Shown here piece after piece: positions 9,488 through 18,821 of a stretch of 64,000 nucleotides of DNA (position 1 is the first letter of the stretch; each line of letters starts with the position of its first letter). The translations under genes and the position numbers were made by a program. Under the pieces are notes generated by a model. That model had not been told where the DNA came from, ran no database searches, and saw nothing but the letters and a program-made list of their open reading frames with translations. Origin of the DNA: Lutibaculum sp963816555 (GTDB taxonomy: Bacteria; Pseudomonadota; Alphaproteobacteria; Rhizobiales; Tepidamorphaceae); assembly GCA_963816555.1 (NCBI GenBank), contig CAWFLD010000004.1, positions 744,001 through 808,000 on the forward strand, written 5' to 3'.

Positions 9488-9781
9488 CTACTGCCCCGCC
9501 CCCGTCGCCTCGCGGCAGAACTTCACGACGCCCTCGCGGATCGGCCCGGCCATCTCCTGCGTGATGACGCCGCGCTCCATCTGGGCGTCGATGTTCGACA
9601 GCCGCTTCGCGACGCACGCCTCGACCGCCGGCGGCAGGCCGGAGACGTCGACGGACTTGCGGAAGAACAGCTCGTAGCGGTGCATGTAGACGAGGATCGC
9701 GATCACCGCGAGGAGCACGAGGGCGGCGGCGCCGCGGGCGGCCAGCCCGTTGAGCGGGTCGCGCTCCGTTCCGGCCGCCAT
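9488..9781 (-). CDS. Small single-span membrane protein, unknown
   Basis: 97 residues with one hydrophobic segment (GAAALVLLAVIAILVYMH, about residues 18-35) and a mostly polar C-terminal region with two Cys (EACVAKRLSNID, VVKFCREATG). I do not recognise it. It starts 17 bases after the stop of the DUF6352-like gene and is the last gene of the formate dehydrogenase operon. The C-terminal part looks like a small helical domain facing the periplasm or cytoplasm. Confidence 0.7.
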   Translation of the reverse strand: MAAGTERDPLNGLAARGAAALVLLAVIAILVYMHRYELFFRKSVDVSGLPPAVEACVAKRLSNIDAQMERGVITQEMAGPIREGVVKFCREATGAGQ

Positions 9782-9798
9782 GTCAGAGCGCGCCCATG

Positions 9799-10842
9799 TC
9801 AGCGCGCCGCCAGCGGCAGGTTGACGAGCAGGTTCTGCGGCTTCATGCGCAGGTGGCGCTGCGGCGTCATGGCGAGGCCGAGATAGACCGGCCGGCCGCG
9901 CATCCGCTCGATCACGGCATCCTGGTCGCGGATCTCCATGCGGAACAGCGCGACGATCTGCGCGAGCCGGCTCTCGTCGACCTCCTTGCCCTCGTAGAGC
10001 GCGTTGAGGATCGCCGTCGCCTCGGCGTCGAGGCCGACATGCCACCCCCAGCGCTCGTCCTTGATCGACTGCATCGGCTGGACGCGCGTCTCCAGGCCCA
10101 GGAAGTGCCGCACCCACGCCTCGAGCACGCGGGCGAAGGCGTCGAGCGCCGGCTCGGTGAAGCGGAAGTCGACGACCATGTCGAAGCGGTCGCTGCGCTC
10201 CCAGTATCCGGCCTTGTTGTCCTCGGTGAGGACGTCCATCTCGACCTCGCGCGCCGGCTGGCCGAGCATCATCAGCTGCCCCGGGCCGGCCATGCCGCCG
10301 CCCGCCGCGAGCATCTCCACGATCTCGCGGTCGGCGAGCATGATGCGGCCCTCCTCGATCGAGACCGTCTGCTCGCGGAACAGGATCTCGGCGGCCCGCA
10401 GGCGGAACGCGTCCGGGCTGCCGTCGAGGATGTTGCGCAGGATGACGTGGACGAGCTGGTCGACGAAGAGCGGCGGCACCTGCCCCGCCCGGCCGGCGAC
10501 GATCGCCAGGTAGGCCGCCTCGAGCGAGCCCTCGCGCAGCATCAGGTCGCGGAAGCCGAGCACGATCCGGTAGTTGTCGGCGGCGTCGCGGTCGGCGAGC
10601 GCGGCGAGCTCGACCGGCGAGACCGGCCGCAGCGGGTCGGCGATCAGCGCGTCGTAGAGCTGCTCCTCGGCGAGGCAGGACTCCTCGACGGGCTGCATCT
10701 CCGGCCGGGCCAGATAGGCGCGGACATAGTCGGCGGTCGGCACGAGCCAGCCCCGCGCGTCGCGCTCGAGGAACTGGTAGCCGGACGACAGCCAGAACTC
10801 CCGCCAGGGCTCGCGGATCATCGTCTCGCCGGCCGGCATCAT
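9799..10842 (-). CDS. DUF6352-like conserved protein, unknown function
   Basis: 347 residues, soluble and without a signal peptide. It opens with a conserved-looking WREFWLSSGYQFLERD and contains LVPTADYVRAYLARPEM and a C-terminal MTPQRHLRMKPQNLLVNLPL. I believe it belongs to the uncharacterised DUF6352 family, from memory rather than a search. Its ATG overlaps the stop of the DUF6505-like gene (ATGA), a sign of translational coupling. Position at the end of the formate dehydrogenase operon suggests a role tied to that enzyme, but nothing in the sequence names a reaction. Confidence 0.7.
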   Translation of the reverse strand: MMPAGETMIREPWREFWLSSGYQFLERDARGWLVPTADYVRAYLARPEMQPVEESCLAEEQLYDALIADPLRPVSPVELAALADRDAADNYRIVLGFRDLMLREGSLEAAYLAIVAGRAGQVPPLFVDQLVHVILRNILDGSPDAFRLRAAEILFREQTVSIEEGRIMLADREIVEMLAAGGGMAGPGQLMMLGQPAREVEMDVLTEDNKAGYWERSDRFDMVVDFRFTEPALDAFARVLEAWVRHFLGLETRVQPMQSIKDERWGWHVGLDAEATAILNALYEGKEVDESRLAQIVALFRMEIRDQDAVIERMRGRPVYLGLAMTPQRHLRMKPQNLLVNLPLAAR

Positions 10843-11318
10843 TCCTCCACCACGTCCCAGATCCGCGCGTGCTGCGGCTCGGCCGAGGGCGTGACGATCC
10901 GGAACGCCTCCCGGATGCCGCCCGCCTCGTCGAACTCCCGCTTCACCGTGAAGATCGTGTTGAGCTGCGCGTCCGCTGCCAGCTCCTGCGCGAAGGCGAG
11001 CTCGGCCGCCGCCGCGGCACGCGCCGCCTCCATGTCCGGCGCACCGTAGGCGGAGACGAAATGCGCCGCCAGCGCCTCGCGCGCAGCCGCCATCTCCGCC
11101 TCGTCCGTGTCGGTGACGGCGACGAAGGTCGCCCGGCCGAAGCTCGCGAGGCCCAGGAAGCCGTTGGCGAAGGCCTGGCGCAGCTTGCCCGAGAGGTCGT
11201 CGGCGCGCAGCTCGGCGAAGGCGAAGCCGCCGGGCACCGCCGGCTCGCCCGGCTCCGCCGCCACGTCGAACACGTTCGCGTCGGAGGCATCCATCCGGAT
11301 CGTCCGCAGCGTCTTCAC
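10839..11318 (-). CDS. DUF6505-like conserved protein, unknown function
   Basis: 159 residues, acidic and Ala-rich, with features such as RMDASDANVFDVAAEPGEPA, FANGFLGLASFGRATFVAV and an Ala/Glu helical stretch before TIFTVKREFDEAGGIREAFR. Recalled as DUF6505; no function is known to me. The start is the GTG at 11318, which overlaps the stop of the ligase-like gene (GTGA); its own stop overlaps the next start (ATGA). The tight coupling on both sides implies that the three products are needed in similar amounts. Confidence 0.7.
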   Translation of the reverse strand: MKTLRTIRMDASDANVFDVAAEPGEPAVPGGFAFAELRADDLSGKLRQAFANGFLGLASFGRATFVAVTDTDEAEMAAAREALAAHFVSAYGAPDMEAARAAAAAELAFAQELAADAQLNTIFTVKREFDEAGGIREAFRIVTPSAEPQHARIWDVVEE

Positions 11319-12064
11319 GGCAGGACTTCCTCCGACCGCTCGGCGATCTCGAGCGCGCGCAGCAGGATGGTGCCGCTCGGCGTCTCCATCACCATGTCTC
11401 CGTGCTCGTCGATGCCGACGAAGCGCCCGATATAGCGCCGGCTCGCGAAGGCGATCTCGATCTCGTCGCCGACCCCGTCGAGACGCTGCTGCAGGCCGTC
11501 GTGCAGGGAGCGGAAGCCCTCGGTCTCCCAGGTGTGCACCCAGGACAGGAAGTGCCGGCTGATCGACTCCACGAGCTCGGTGCGGGTGATCTCGCCGCAG
11601 CCCTCCTCCTGCAGGTCGGTCACGTCGGGATCGAGGCCCGGATCGCCGCTCTTCGCCCTGCGGCGCAGCACGAGCGCGATGCCGACGACCATCCAGGAGG
11701 GCACGTCGTCGAAGACCCGGGACGACGACATGGCGACGCGCAGCTGGCCGGCCTGCGCGCCGTTGACCCGCACGAGGTTCGGCCAGCCGAACGTCACCGC
11801 CACCTCCGGCGGCACGAGCGCGCCCAGCGAATCGCCGACCGCCAGCAGGGCCGCCGGCAGCATCTCGATCGCCCGGTCCGGCGGCACGGTCGGCTCGAGC
11901 ACGACCGCCATGTCGAGGCGGTCGACGTCGCGGGCCCACACCACGTCGCCGGCACCGAAACGGCCCCTCGAGGCGCCGCTCACCGCCGCCTCGAAAGCCT
12001 GTTCCGGCGCCTTCACGGCGTGTCCGGTCAGAAGGGGAGGAAATTCCGGATCCGGCAGGTGCAT
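11315..12064 (-). CDS. Biotin/lipoate protein ligase-like protein
   Basis: 249 residues resembling the biotin/lipoate A/B ligase fold: DVVWARDVDRLDMAVVLEP, the central PPEVAVTFGWPNLVRVNGAQ, a strand-rich core (PSWMVVGIALVLR) and a C-terminal SH3-like part (GRFVGIDEHGDMVMETPSGT) as in BirA-type proteins. The usual biotin-ligase GRGRxGR and Lys motif is not evident; NGAQAGQ may take its place, so catalysis may differ. It sits in the middle of the uncharacterised set downstream of formate dehydrogenase, 15 bases after the DUF6494-like gene. A modifying role on a partner protein is possible but unproven. Confidence 0.7.
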   Translation of the reverse strand: MHLPDPEFPPLLTGHAVKAPEQAFEAAVSGASRGRFGAGDVVWARDVDRLDMAVVLEPTVPPDRAIEMLPAALLAVGDSLGALVPPEVAVTFGWPNLVRVNGAQAGQLRVAMSSSRVFDDVPSWMVVGIALVLRRRAKSGDPGLDPDVTDLQEEGCGEITRTELVESISRHFLSWVHTWETEGFRSLHDGLQQRLDGVGDEIEIAFASRRYIGRFVGIDEHGDMVMETPSGTILLRALEIAERSEEVLP

Positions 12065-12079
12065 CGCCGCCTCCCGGCG

Positions 12080-12274
12080 TCAGACGAGGTCGATCTTGCC
12101 CTCGACGACGTGCTCGAGGTCGGTGCCCTCCGCCGTCAGCACGACCTTGACGGTGATGCTCTCGGCGTCGCCGGCGCGGCCCTCGTGCACGACGCGCTCG
12201 ATCTCGCGCTGCGAGGTCACGCCGACCTGCTTCAGGAACTTGCGCAGCGACATGTTGAAGCGTTCTTCGTCCAT
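12080..12274 (-). CDS. DUF6494-like small protein
   Basis: 64 residues: MDEERFNMSLRKFLKQVGVT followed by a helix and two strands (ITVKVVLTAEG, EHVVEGKIDL). It matches my memory of DUF6494. An unusually strong ribosome site, AAGGAGGT, lies 5 bases before the ATG, so it is probably made in excess of its neighbours. It precedes the ligase-like gene by 15 bases. The small size and high expected expression make it a plausible substrate or adaptor for that ligase-like protein; this is inference. Confidence 0.7.
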   Translation of the reverse strand: MDEERFNMSLRKFLKQVGVTSQREIERVVHEGRAGDAESITVKVVLTAEGTDLEHVVEGKIDLV

Positions 12275-12373
12275 CGGGACCTCCTTCGAGAACTCCGGGC
12301 GCGTGTCCGTGACGACGCCCGCACCACCGGCGACGCGCCGCTCCGCGCCGACCGCGACTGCCCGTCGGAGCGG

Positions 12374-12502
12374 CTAGAGCCGCACCGACCCGTTGTGCGA
12401 GACGTATACGTCGGACGCCGACATGTCGATGGAGCCGAGCACCGCCCAGGCTCCCACGCCGACCAGGATCGTCACCGCGCACGCGGTCAGAAACGCCTTC
12501 AT
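12374..12502 (-). CDS. Small membrane-anchored protein (42 residues)
   Basis: A short reading frame beginning one base after the stop of the WD40-cytochrome c gene: MKAFLTACAVTILVGVGAWA forms one membrane segment or uncleaved signal, followed by a short periplasmic tail ending in VSHNGSVRL. I do not recognise a family. The tight spacing and frame position argue that it is real. It may anchor or assist the exported cytochrome upstream. Confidence 0.6.
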   Translation of the reverse strand: MKAFLTACAVTILVGVGAWAVLGSIDMSASDVYVSHNGSVRL

Positions 12503-12504
12503 CT

Positions 12505-13861
12505 TCACTTCCCCTGCTGTTGCGATCCGTCGCGCTCGGCGCCAGGCGCCGTCGCGCTCTTGAGAAACGTGACCAGGGCCTCGCGGTCCAGGTTCCGCTT
12601 GAGCCGCTGCAGCGGCATCTTCGAGCCCGGCGTCACCACGTCCGGCCCGTGCGCGAAGAGCATCGACACCGTCTCCTCGGTCCAGACGATATCGGAGTTC
12701 TTCAGCGCGTCGGAATAGGGGTAGCCCGGCACCGTGCCCGCCTTGCGCCCGAACAGGCCGTAGAGCGTCGGCCCGGCCCGGTTGCCGCCGTCCGGCGTCA
12801 GCGTGTGGCACACCGAGCACTTGCGGCGGAACTCGCGCTCGCCGGGGCCGATCTCCTCGTCCGCCTTCACCTGGAAGCGGCGCGGATGCTGGTCGCCGAG
12901 CGGCTCGAACGGCTCGCGCGGGTCGAACTGCCAGAGGAGCGCGCTGTCGTCGAGCCCGGCCCGGTAGAGCGCCTTGCCGTCCGGCGTGAAGGCGAGCCCC
13001 CAGATCGGCCCGTAGGGCGTCGTGAACTCCGCCTGCAGCTCCCAGTCCTCGAGCGAGTAGAGCCGCAAGCCGCCGTCGGCGCTGCCGATCGCGACGCGCG
13101 TGCCCGAGGGATCGACGGCGGCGGAGAGAACCGGGCCGCCGAACGGCGGCAGCGTCTTGAACTCCTGGCCGAGATCGAGGTCGATGAGCCCGACCACGCC
13201 GTCGGTCGCGCCGTAGAGCAGCGTCCCGTCGGGCAGCGCGCGCACCACGTTGACGCCCCAGCCGTGGCGCACGAGCGGCCGCTCGGCGGTCATCGTCTTC
13301 AGGTCCCAGCGCAGCACGGTGCCGTCATAGCTGCCGGAGAACAGCTCCCGCCCGTCGATCGAGAAGGCGACGCTGTTGACGTTGCCGTCGTGGCCCTTGA
13401 GCGCGGCGATCTCCTTGCGCGCCTCGAGGTCGTAGACGCGCACCATGCGGTCCCAGCCGGCCGAGGCGGCGAACCGGCCGTCGCGGCTGACGGCGACGTC
13501 GAGCACCTTGTCGCCGGTGCCGGTGAAGCGCGCCAGCATCTCGTTCGTCTCGAGGTCCCACAGGCCGACGGAGCCGTCGTCGCTGGCCGACACGGCGAGC
13601 CGCCCGCCCGGCACGTAGGCGACGTCGTTGACCGCCGCCTCGTGGCCGACGAGGCGGGCCGCGACCTCGGCGGTGTCCTGCGCCGAGCTTCCAGCGCATG
13701 ATCGTGTAGTCGAAGGAGGCGGTCATCATCTCGCCGTCCGGCCCCGCGGCGATCCCGCGGACCGGGCCGCCATGGCCCTGCAGCTTCTCCGGCCACGCCA
13801 CGGCCGCCCCGGGAGCGAGGCAGCCGAGGACACCGGCGAGGCAGAGAGCGCGGCGCAGCAC
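12505..13861 (-). CDS. Exported WD40-repeat protein with C-terminal cytochrome c domain (one apparent frameshift)
   Basis: The start at the GTG at 13861 gives a cleavable signal peptide (LCLAGVLGCLAPGAAVA). Several WD40-like blades follow (LVGHEAAVNDVAY, SASDDGSVGLWDLE, SASAGWDRMVRVYDLEA-type repeats, ALKGHDGNVNSVAFS, FSGSYDGTVLRWDL). The last 110 residues are a c-type cytochrome with KCSVCHTL heme site and a likely Met ligand in PGSKMPLQRL. Near 13682 the frame shifts by one base between IMRWKLG and the next repeat. Lying between FDH gamma and the DUF set, it could be the periplasmic electron acceptor of formate dehydrogenase. Propeller-cytochrome fusions also occur in other periplasmic redox proteins. 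Confidence 0.8.
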
Positions 13862-13877
13862 GGACCGGACCGGACCG

Positions 13878-15030
13878 CTACTCCGCCGGCTGCGGCCGCG
13901 GGCTGGGCCCGCCGTGCACGGCATCGTCGCCGCGGCGGGACAGCTTCTGCTCGACCCACAGATCATGATGCTCGCGCGCCCAGTTGAGATCGACCTGGCC
14001 GGACCCCATGGCCGCGAAGGCGCCCTGCATGCCGATCGTCCCGATGTAGATATGGGCCAGGACGAAGGCGACCATCACGAGCGCCACGACCGCGTGCCAG
14101 ACCTGGGCGAGCTGCATCTCCTGCAGCACGTTGAGGTCGGTCGGCAGGTCGAGACCGAAATTGTTGAGGAAGGCAAACGTCTTCGAGAACAGGTGCAGCT
14201 GGAACGGGAACAGCAGCGCGACGCCGGAGAGGCACACGGAGAAGCCCGCCAGCATGACGAGCCAGAAGAGCATCTTCTGGCCGGCGTTGAACTTGTAGGC
14301 GGAGGCGTGGTGCCTGCTGCTGAACAGGCCGCCGCCCTTGAGGAGCCACTTCACGTCGACGCGGGAGGGCATGTTGTCGCCGACCCACACCACGAGCATC
14401 ATCACGAGGCCGAGCATGAAGGCGAAGGCGATGTAGTTGTGGACGTGCTTGCCCCACCAGGTCAGCGTGCCGAACGCGGCCGGGCCGATGACGGGCAGGA
14501 GCACGAACTTGCCGTAGAGGATGTTCAGCCCGGTCAGGCCGAGCAGGATGAAGGACACCGCCGACCAGCCAGTGCGACACGCGCTCGAAGAAGCCGAAGC
14601 GGGTGATGGTGCGGCCGTCCTTGCCGCCCTTGATCGTCACGCGCCCGCGCAGGAGGAAGAACAGCGCGAGCAGCCCGATCATGCCGAGCAGGCCCCAGAC
14701 GCCGTAATAGGACACGGCGCCGTTGCGCACGACCCGCCAGTTCTCGCCCTCCGACTGGATCAGGCGCGCCGCCTTCTTGTCGGGGATCGAGACCGTGCCG
14801 AACGTGCCGTCGCGGATCGCCCGCCAGATCTCCGAGTTCGAGGTGTTGCCGAGCGAGTTGCCCGGCACCTGGCCGTTCGTCATGTCGCCCGGCGCGGCCG
14901 CCTGCGGCTGCGCCAGGACGTCGGGATCGACGCCCGACTGCGCGAAGGCCTGCGGCGCGAGCGCCACCGACAGCAGGAGCGCCAGAAGCGGAACGACGAG
15001 CAGGCTCAAGCGGCGAAGCGTGGTCGGCAT
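13878..15030 (-). CDS. Formate dehydrogenase gamma subunit, cytochrome b556 (one apparent frameshift)
   Basis: N-terminal signal or anchor (LLVVPLLALLLSVALAPQAFA), a periplasmic lead with GDMTNGQVPGNSLGNTSNSE, then FFERVSHWL and four helices containing the His residues expected of the di-heme b cytochrome (THWWGKHVHNYIAF-like stretch, QVWHAVVALVMVAFVLAHIY). This is the membrane subunit that passes electrons from the beta subunit to quinone. At about 14560 an extra G breaks the frame between SHWL and VSFILLGLTGLNI; removing it restores the usual HWLSAVSFILLG. A GGAGA ribosome site precedes the ATG at 15030. It is co-transcribed with the alpha and beta genes. Confidence 0.85.
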
Positions 15031-15046
15031 GGTCTGTCTCCGGATA

Positions 15047-15235
15047 CTAGACGCCCTGCTGCCGCAGGGCACGCTGGTCGAGCACCCGCTGCTGCTCGGG
15101 GGTGAGCGGCGTGTCGGCCTTGCCCTCGTACACGCCCTTCTCGTTGATGTACTCGCGCTTCAACGCATCGTCGCGGCAAGCCGAAAGGCCTGCCGCGACG
15201 ACGACGATGAAGCCGATGAGAAGCTTGCGCTTCAT
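15047..15235 (-). CDS. Small lipoprotein in the formate dehydrogenase operon
   Basis: 62 residues: MKRKLLIGFIVVVAAGLSAC is a lipoprotein signal with the lipobox LSAC (Cys20), followed by a charged mature part with TPEQQRVLDQRALRQQGV. It lies between the beta and gamma subunit genes with gaps of 14-16 bases. I know of no assigned function; a role in membrane assembly of the enzyme is inferred from position. Confidence 0.65.
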   Translation of the reverse strand: MKRKLLIGFIVVVAAGLSACRDDALKREYINEKGVYEGKADTPLTPEQQRVLDQRALRQQGV

Positions 15236-15249
15236 GTCCGCCAAGACGC

Positions 15250-15849
15250 TCAGCCCCCCGTCTTCATGCCGTAGGCCGTGCCCCAGCCCCAGGCGCCGGA
15301 GCCGAAGCCGCGGGCGACGACGCGCTCGCGGTAGATGTTCGACACCTGGTTGCCGTCGCCGGCGAGCAGCGCCTTGGTCGAGCACATCTCCGCGCAGAGC
15401 GGCAGCTTGCCCTCGGCCAGGCGGTTGCGGCCGTACTTCTGGAACTCGGCCTCGGAGTTGTCCTCCTCGGGACCGCCGGCGCAGAAGGTGCACTTGTCCA
15501 TCTTGCCGCGGCGAGCCGAAATTGCCGGCCTGCGGATACTGCGGCGCGCCGAAGGGGCAGGCGTAGAAGCAGTAGCCGCAGCCGATGCACAGGTCCTTGG
15601 AGTGCAGGACCACGCCCTCGCTCGCGTCTGGTAGAAGCAGTCGACCGGGCAGACCGCCATGCACGGCGCGTCCGAGCAGTGCATGCAGGCGACCGAGATC
15701 GAGCGCTCGCCGGGCTTGCCGTCGTTGATCGTCACGACGCGGCGGCGGTTGATGCCCCACGGCACCTCGTTCTCGTTCTTGCAGGCGGTGACGCAGGCGT
15801 TGCACTCGATGCAGCGCTCGGCGTCACAGAGGAATTTCATGCGTGCCAT
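15250..15849 (-). pseudogene. Formate dehydrogenase beta subunit, 4Fe-4S (two apparent frameshifts)
   Basis: Read across two breaks, this is a roughly 200-residue ferredoxin-type subunit: CIECNACVTACKNEN, CMHCSDAPCMAVCPVDC, LCIGCGYCFYACPFGAPQYP and KCTFCAGG with a final LCAEMCSTKALLAGD, i.e. the four 4Fe-4S sites of FDH-N/O-type beta subunits. It relays electrons from alpha to gamma. Frame changes occur at about 15630 (after VDCFYQT) and about 15515 (after QYPQAGNFGS). All cluster Cys are retained, which favours sequence error over decay. GGAGGAAC precedes the ATG at 15849, 16 bases after the alpha gene. Confidence 0.85.
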
Positions 15850-15864
15850 TTTTCAGTTCCTCCC

Positions 15865-18764
15865 TCAGGCCCGCTCGATCCGGCAGAGCGTGGCCTTGGT
15901 CTCCTGCATCTGGGTGACCGACGTCGTAGCCGTAGGTCTGGGCGGTGTTGGACGCTTCGCCGAGCACGATCGGGTCGGCGCCGTCCGGGTATTTCGAGCG
16001 CAGGTCCTCGCCCTGGTACTAGCCGCCGAAGTGGAACGGCATGAACGCCACGCCCCTGCCGACGCGCTCGGTGACCATGGCCATGACCTTGACCTTGCCG
16101 CCCTCGGGCCCGTGCAGCCACACCATGTCGCCGTCCTTGATGCCGATCGAATTGGCGTTGTACGGGTTGATCTCGACGAACATGTCCTGCTGCAGCTCGG
16201 CGAGCCACGGGTTCGACCGGGTCTCGTCGCCGCCGCCCTCGTACTCGACCAGGCGGCCGGAGGTCAGGATGATCGGGAAGTCCTTCGAGAAGTCCTTCTC
16301 CTGGATCGACTTGTAGAGCACCGGGACGCGGTGCAACTTCTTGTCCTCGTAGGTCGGATAGTCGGCCACGAGGTCGCGCCGCGGCGTGTAGAGCGGCTCG
16401 CGGTGCAGCGGCACCGGATCCGGGAAGTTCCACACCACCACGCGGGCCTTGGCGTTGCCGTAGGGCGCGCAGCCATGCTTGATCGCGACGCGCTGGATGC
16501 CGCCCGAGAGGTCGGTCTTCCAGTTGACGGCGTCGACCTTCTCGCCGCCGATCTTCTCGATCGTCGCCCGCTCCTCGTCGGTCAGGTCGCCGTCCCAGCC
16601 GAGCTTCTTCAGCATCCCCATCGTGAACTCGGGATAGCCGTCCTCGATCTCGGAGCCGACCGGGTAGCAGCCCTCGGCGAGCAGGTTGTAGACCTTGCCG
16701 TTCTCCTCGCGCTCGACGCCGTAGCGGGCCCGGAAGCCCATGCCGCCCTCGGCGACCGGCTTGGAGGTGTCGTAGAGGTTCGGCGAGCCCGGATGCTTCA
16801 TCTCGGGCGTGCCCCAGGACGGCCAGGGCAGGCCGTAATAGTCGCCGTCGCACGGGCCGCCATTGGCCTTGCAGCGACGTCTTGTCGAAGGTGTGCTGGT
16901 TCTGCATGTGCGCCTTGAGGCGCTCCGGCGACTGGCCGGTGTAGCCGATCGTCCACATGCCGCGGTTGAACTCGCGCAGTGACGTCCTCGACGAGCGGCT
17001 CCTCGCCCTTGACCTCGATGTGCTTGAACATGTCGTCGGCGAAGCCGAACTTCTTGGCGAACTTGTACATGATCACGTGGTCGGGCAAGGCTCTCGAAGA
17101 GCGGCTCGACCACCTTGTCGCGCCACTGCAGCGAGCGGTTCGACGCCGTCACCGAGCCGTAGGTCTCGAACTGCGTCGAGGCCGGCAGCAGGTAGACGCC
17201 GTCCTTGCGGTCGTGCAGCACCGCCGAGAACGGTCGGATAGGGATCGACCACGACCAGGAGGTCGAGCTTCTCCATCGCCTTCTTCATGTCGGGCAGGCG
17301 GGTCTGCGAGTTCGGCGCGTGGCCCCAGAACACCATGCCGCGAATGTTGTCGGGCTGGTCGAGCACGTCCTTGGCCTCGAGCACGCCGTCGAACCAGCGG
17401 CTGACCGGGATGCCGGCCTTCTCCATCAGGTCCTTGGATGGCGAAGCGGCTTCTGGATCGAGTCGTAGTCGACGTCCCAGACGCGCGCCCAGTGCTCCAG
17501 GAGCCCTCCGCCAGGCCGTAATAGCCGGGCAGCGTGTCGACGAGCACGCCGAGGTCGGTCGCGCCCTGCACGTTGTCATGGCCGCGGAAGATGTTGGTGC
17601 CGCCGCCGGCCGTGCCGATGACGCCGAGCGCGAGGCCGCAGCGACGCAGTAGGCGCGGGTGTTGTTGTTGCCGTTGGTGTGCTGCGTGCCGCCCATGCAC
17701 CAGATGATGGTGAAGGGCCGGTTGTTGGCGAGCGTCTGCGCCACGCGCTTCAGCTGGCTGCCCGGCACGCCGGTGACGCGCTCGGTCTCCTCAGGCGTCC
17801 ACTTCGCGACCTCTTCCTTCACCTGGTCGAAGCCCCAGATGCGGGTGCGGATGAACTCCTTGTCCTCCCAGCCATTGTCGAAGACGTGCCAGAGGATGCC
17901 CCAGATCAGGGCGACGTCCGTGCCCGGCCGCATGCGCACGTACTCGGTGGCGTGGGCCGCCGTGCGGGTGAAGCGCGGGTCGCAGACGATCAGCGGCGCG
18001 TTGTTCTGCTCCTTGGCCTTGAGCAGGTGCATCACCGACACCGGGTGCGCCTCGGCCGGATTGCCGCCGATCAGGAAGATCGCGCGCGAGTTGTGGATGT
18101 CGTTGTAGGAGTTCGTCATCGCGCCGTAGCCCCACGTGTTGGCCACGCCGGCAACGGTCGTCGAATGGCAGATGCGCGCCTGATGGTCGATGTTGTTCGT
18201 GCCCCAGAAGGCGGCGAACTTGCGCATCAGGTAGGCCTGCTCGTTGGAATGCTTGGCCGAGCCGAGCCAGTAGACCGAGTCGGGCCCCGACTGCTCCCTG
18301 ATCTGGAGCATCTTGTCGCCGATCTCGTTGATCGCGTCGTCCCACGAGACGCGCGTCCACTTTCCGTCGACGAGCTTGGTGGGGTACTTCAGCCGCCGCT
18401 CGCCGTGCGCGTGCTCGCGCACCGAGGCGCCCTTGGCGCAGTGCGAGCCGAGGTTGAACGGGCTGTCGAAGCCCGGCTCCTGGCCGACCCACACGCCGTT
18501 GGAGACCTCCGCCAGCACGGTGCAGCCGACCGAGCAGTGCGTGCACACCGACTTGCGGATCTCGGCGGTGCCGGGCTTGGCCGTCTGGGCCTCCGCCTTG
18601 CGCACCATGCCGCTGCCCATCGTCGAGATGGCGGCCGCGCCGCCGGCCACCAGGCCGGAGCGGCGCAGGAAGCTGCGGCGATCGATCGTTTCGTTGGCGA
18701 AACCGGACAGCGCCTGCGACAGGCGTGACGCGCGAGGCGCGCCGCTCGTCTTCTTTCTAAGCAT
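15865..18764 (-). pseudogene. Formate dehydrogenase alpha subunit, Mo/W bis-MGD (many frameshifts, one in-frame stop)
   Basis: Catalytic subunit that oxidises formate to CO2. A twin-arginine signal (RRSFLRRSG, residue 29 on) predicts export to the periplasm folded. The 4Fe-4S site is C74, C77, C81, C109 (SVCTHCSVGC). The metal ligand is Cys199 in ARICHSTT, so this is the Cys, not selenocysteine, form. Residues to about 375 (18764-17650) are clean, as is 16870-16022. Between them about eight one-base frame changes fall near 17645, 17505, 17462, 17440, 17232, 17090, 16982 and 16878, with recognisable segments (GGGTNIFRGHDNVQGATD, GMVFWGHAPNSQTR) in every frame. At 16021-16019 a TAG replaces the expected Trp after FMPFHFGG, and another shift near 15918 precedes the conserved TQMQETKATLC end. 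Confidence 0.88.
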
Positions 18765-18821
18765 TATCTCTCTCCTCCACCGCGCCCGCGAGGGGACACG
18801 GCCTCCCTTCGGCTGGGTGCG

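Noticed and set aside
17073..17700. Programmed frameshifting in FDH alpha
   Set aside because: The breaks are many, in both directions and lack slippery heptamers with downstream structures; error or decay explains them better.
18160..18200. Possible selenocysteine codon in FDH alpha
   Set aside because: The active-site codon reads TGC (Cys) in ARICHSTT, and no TGA lies at that position.
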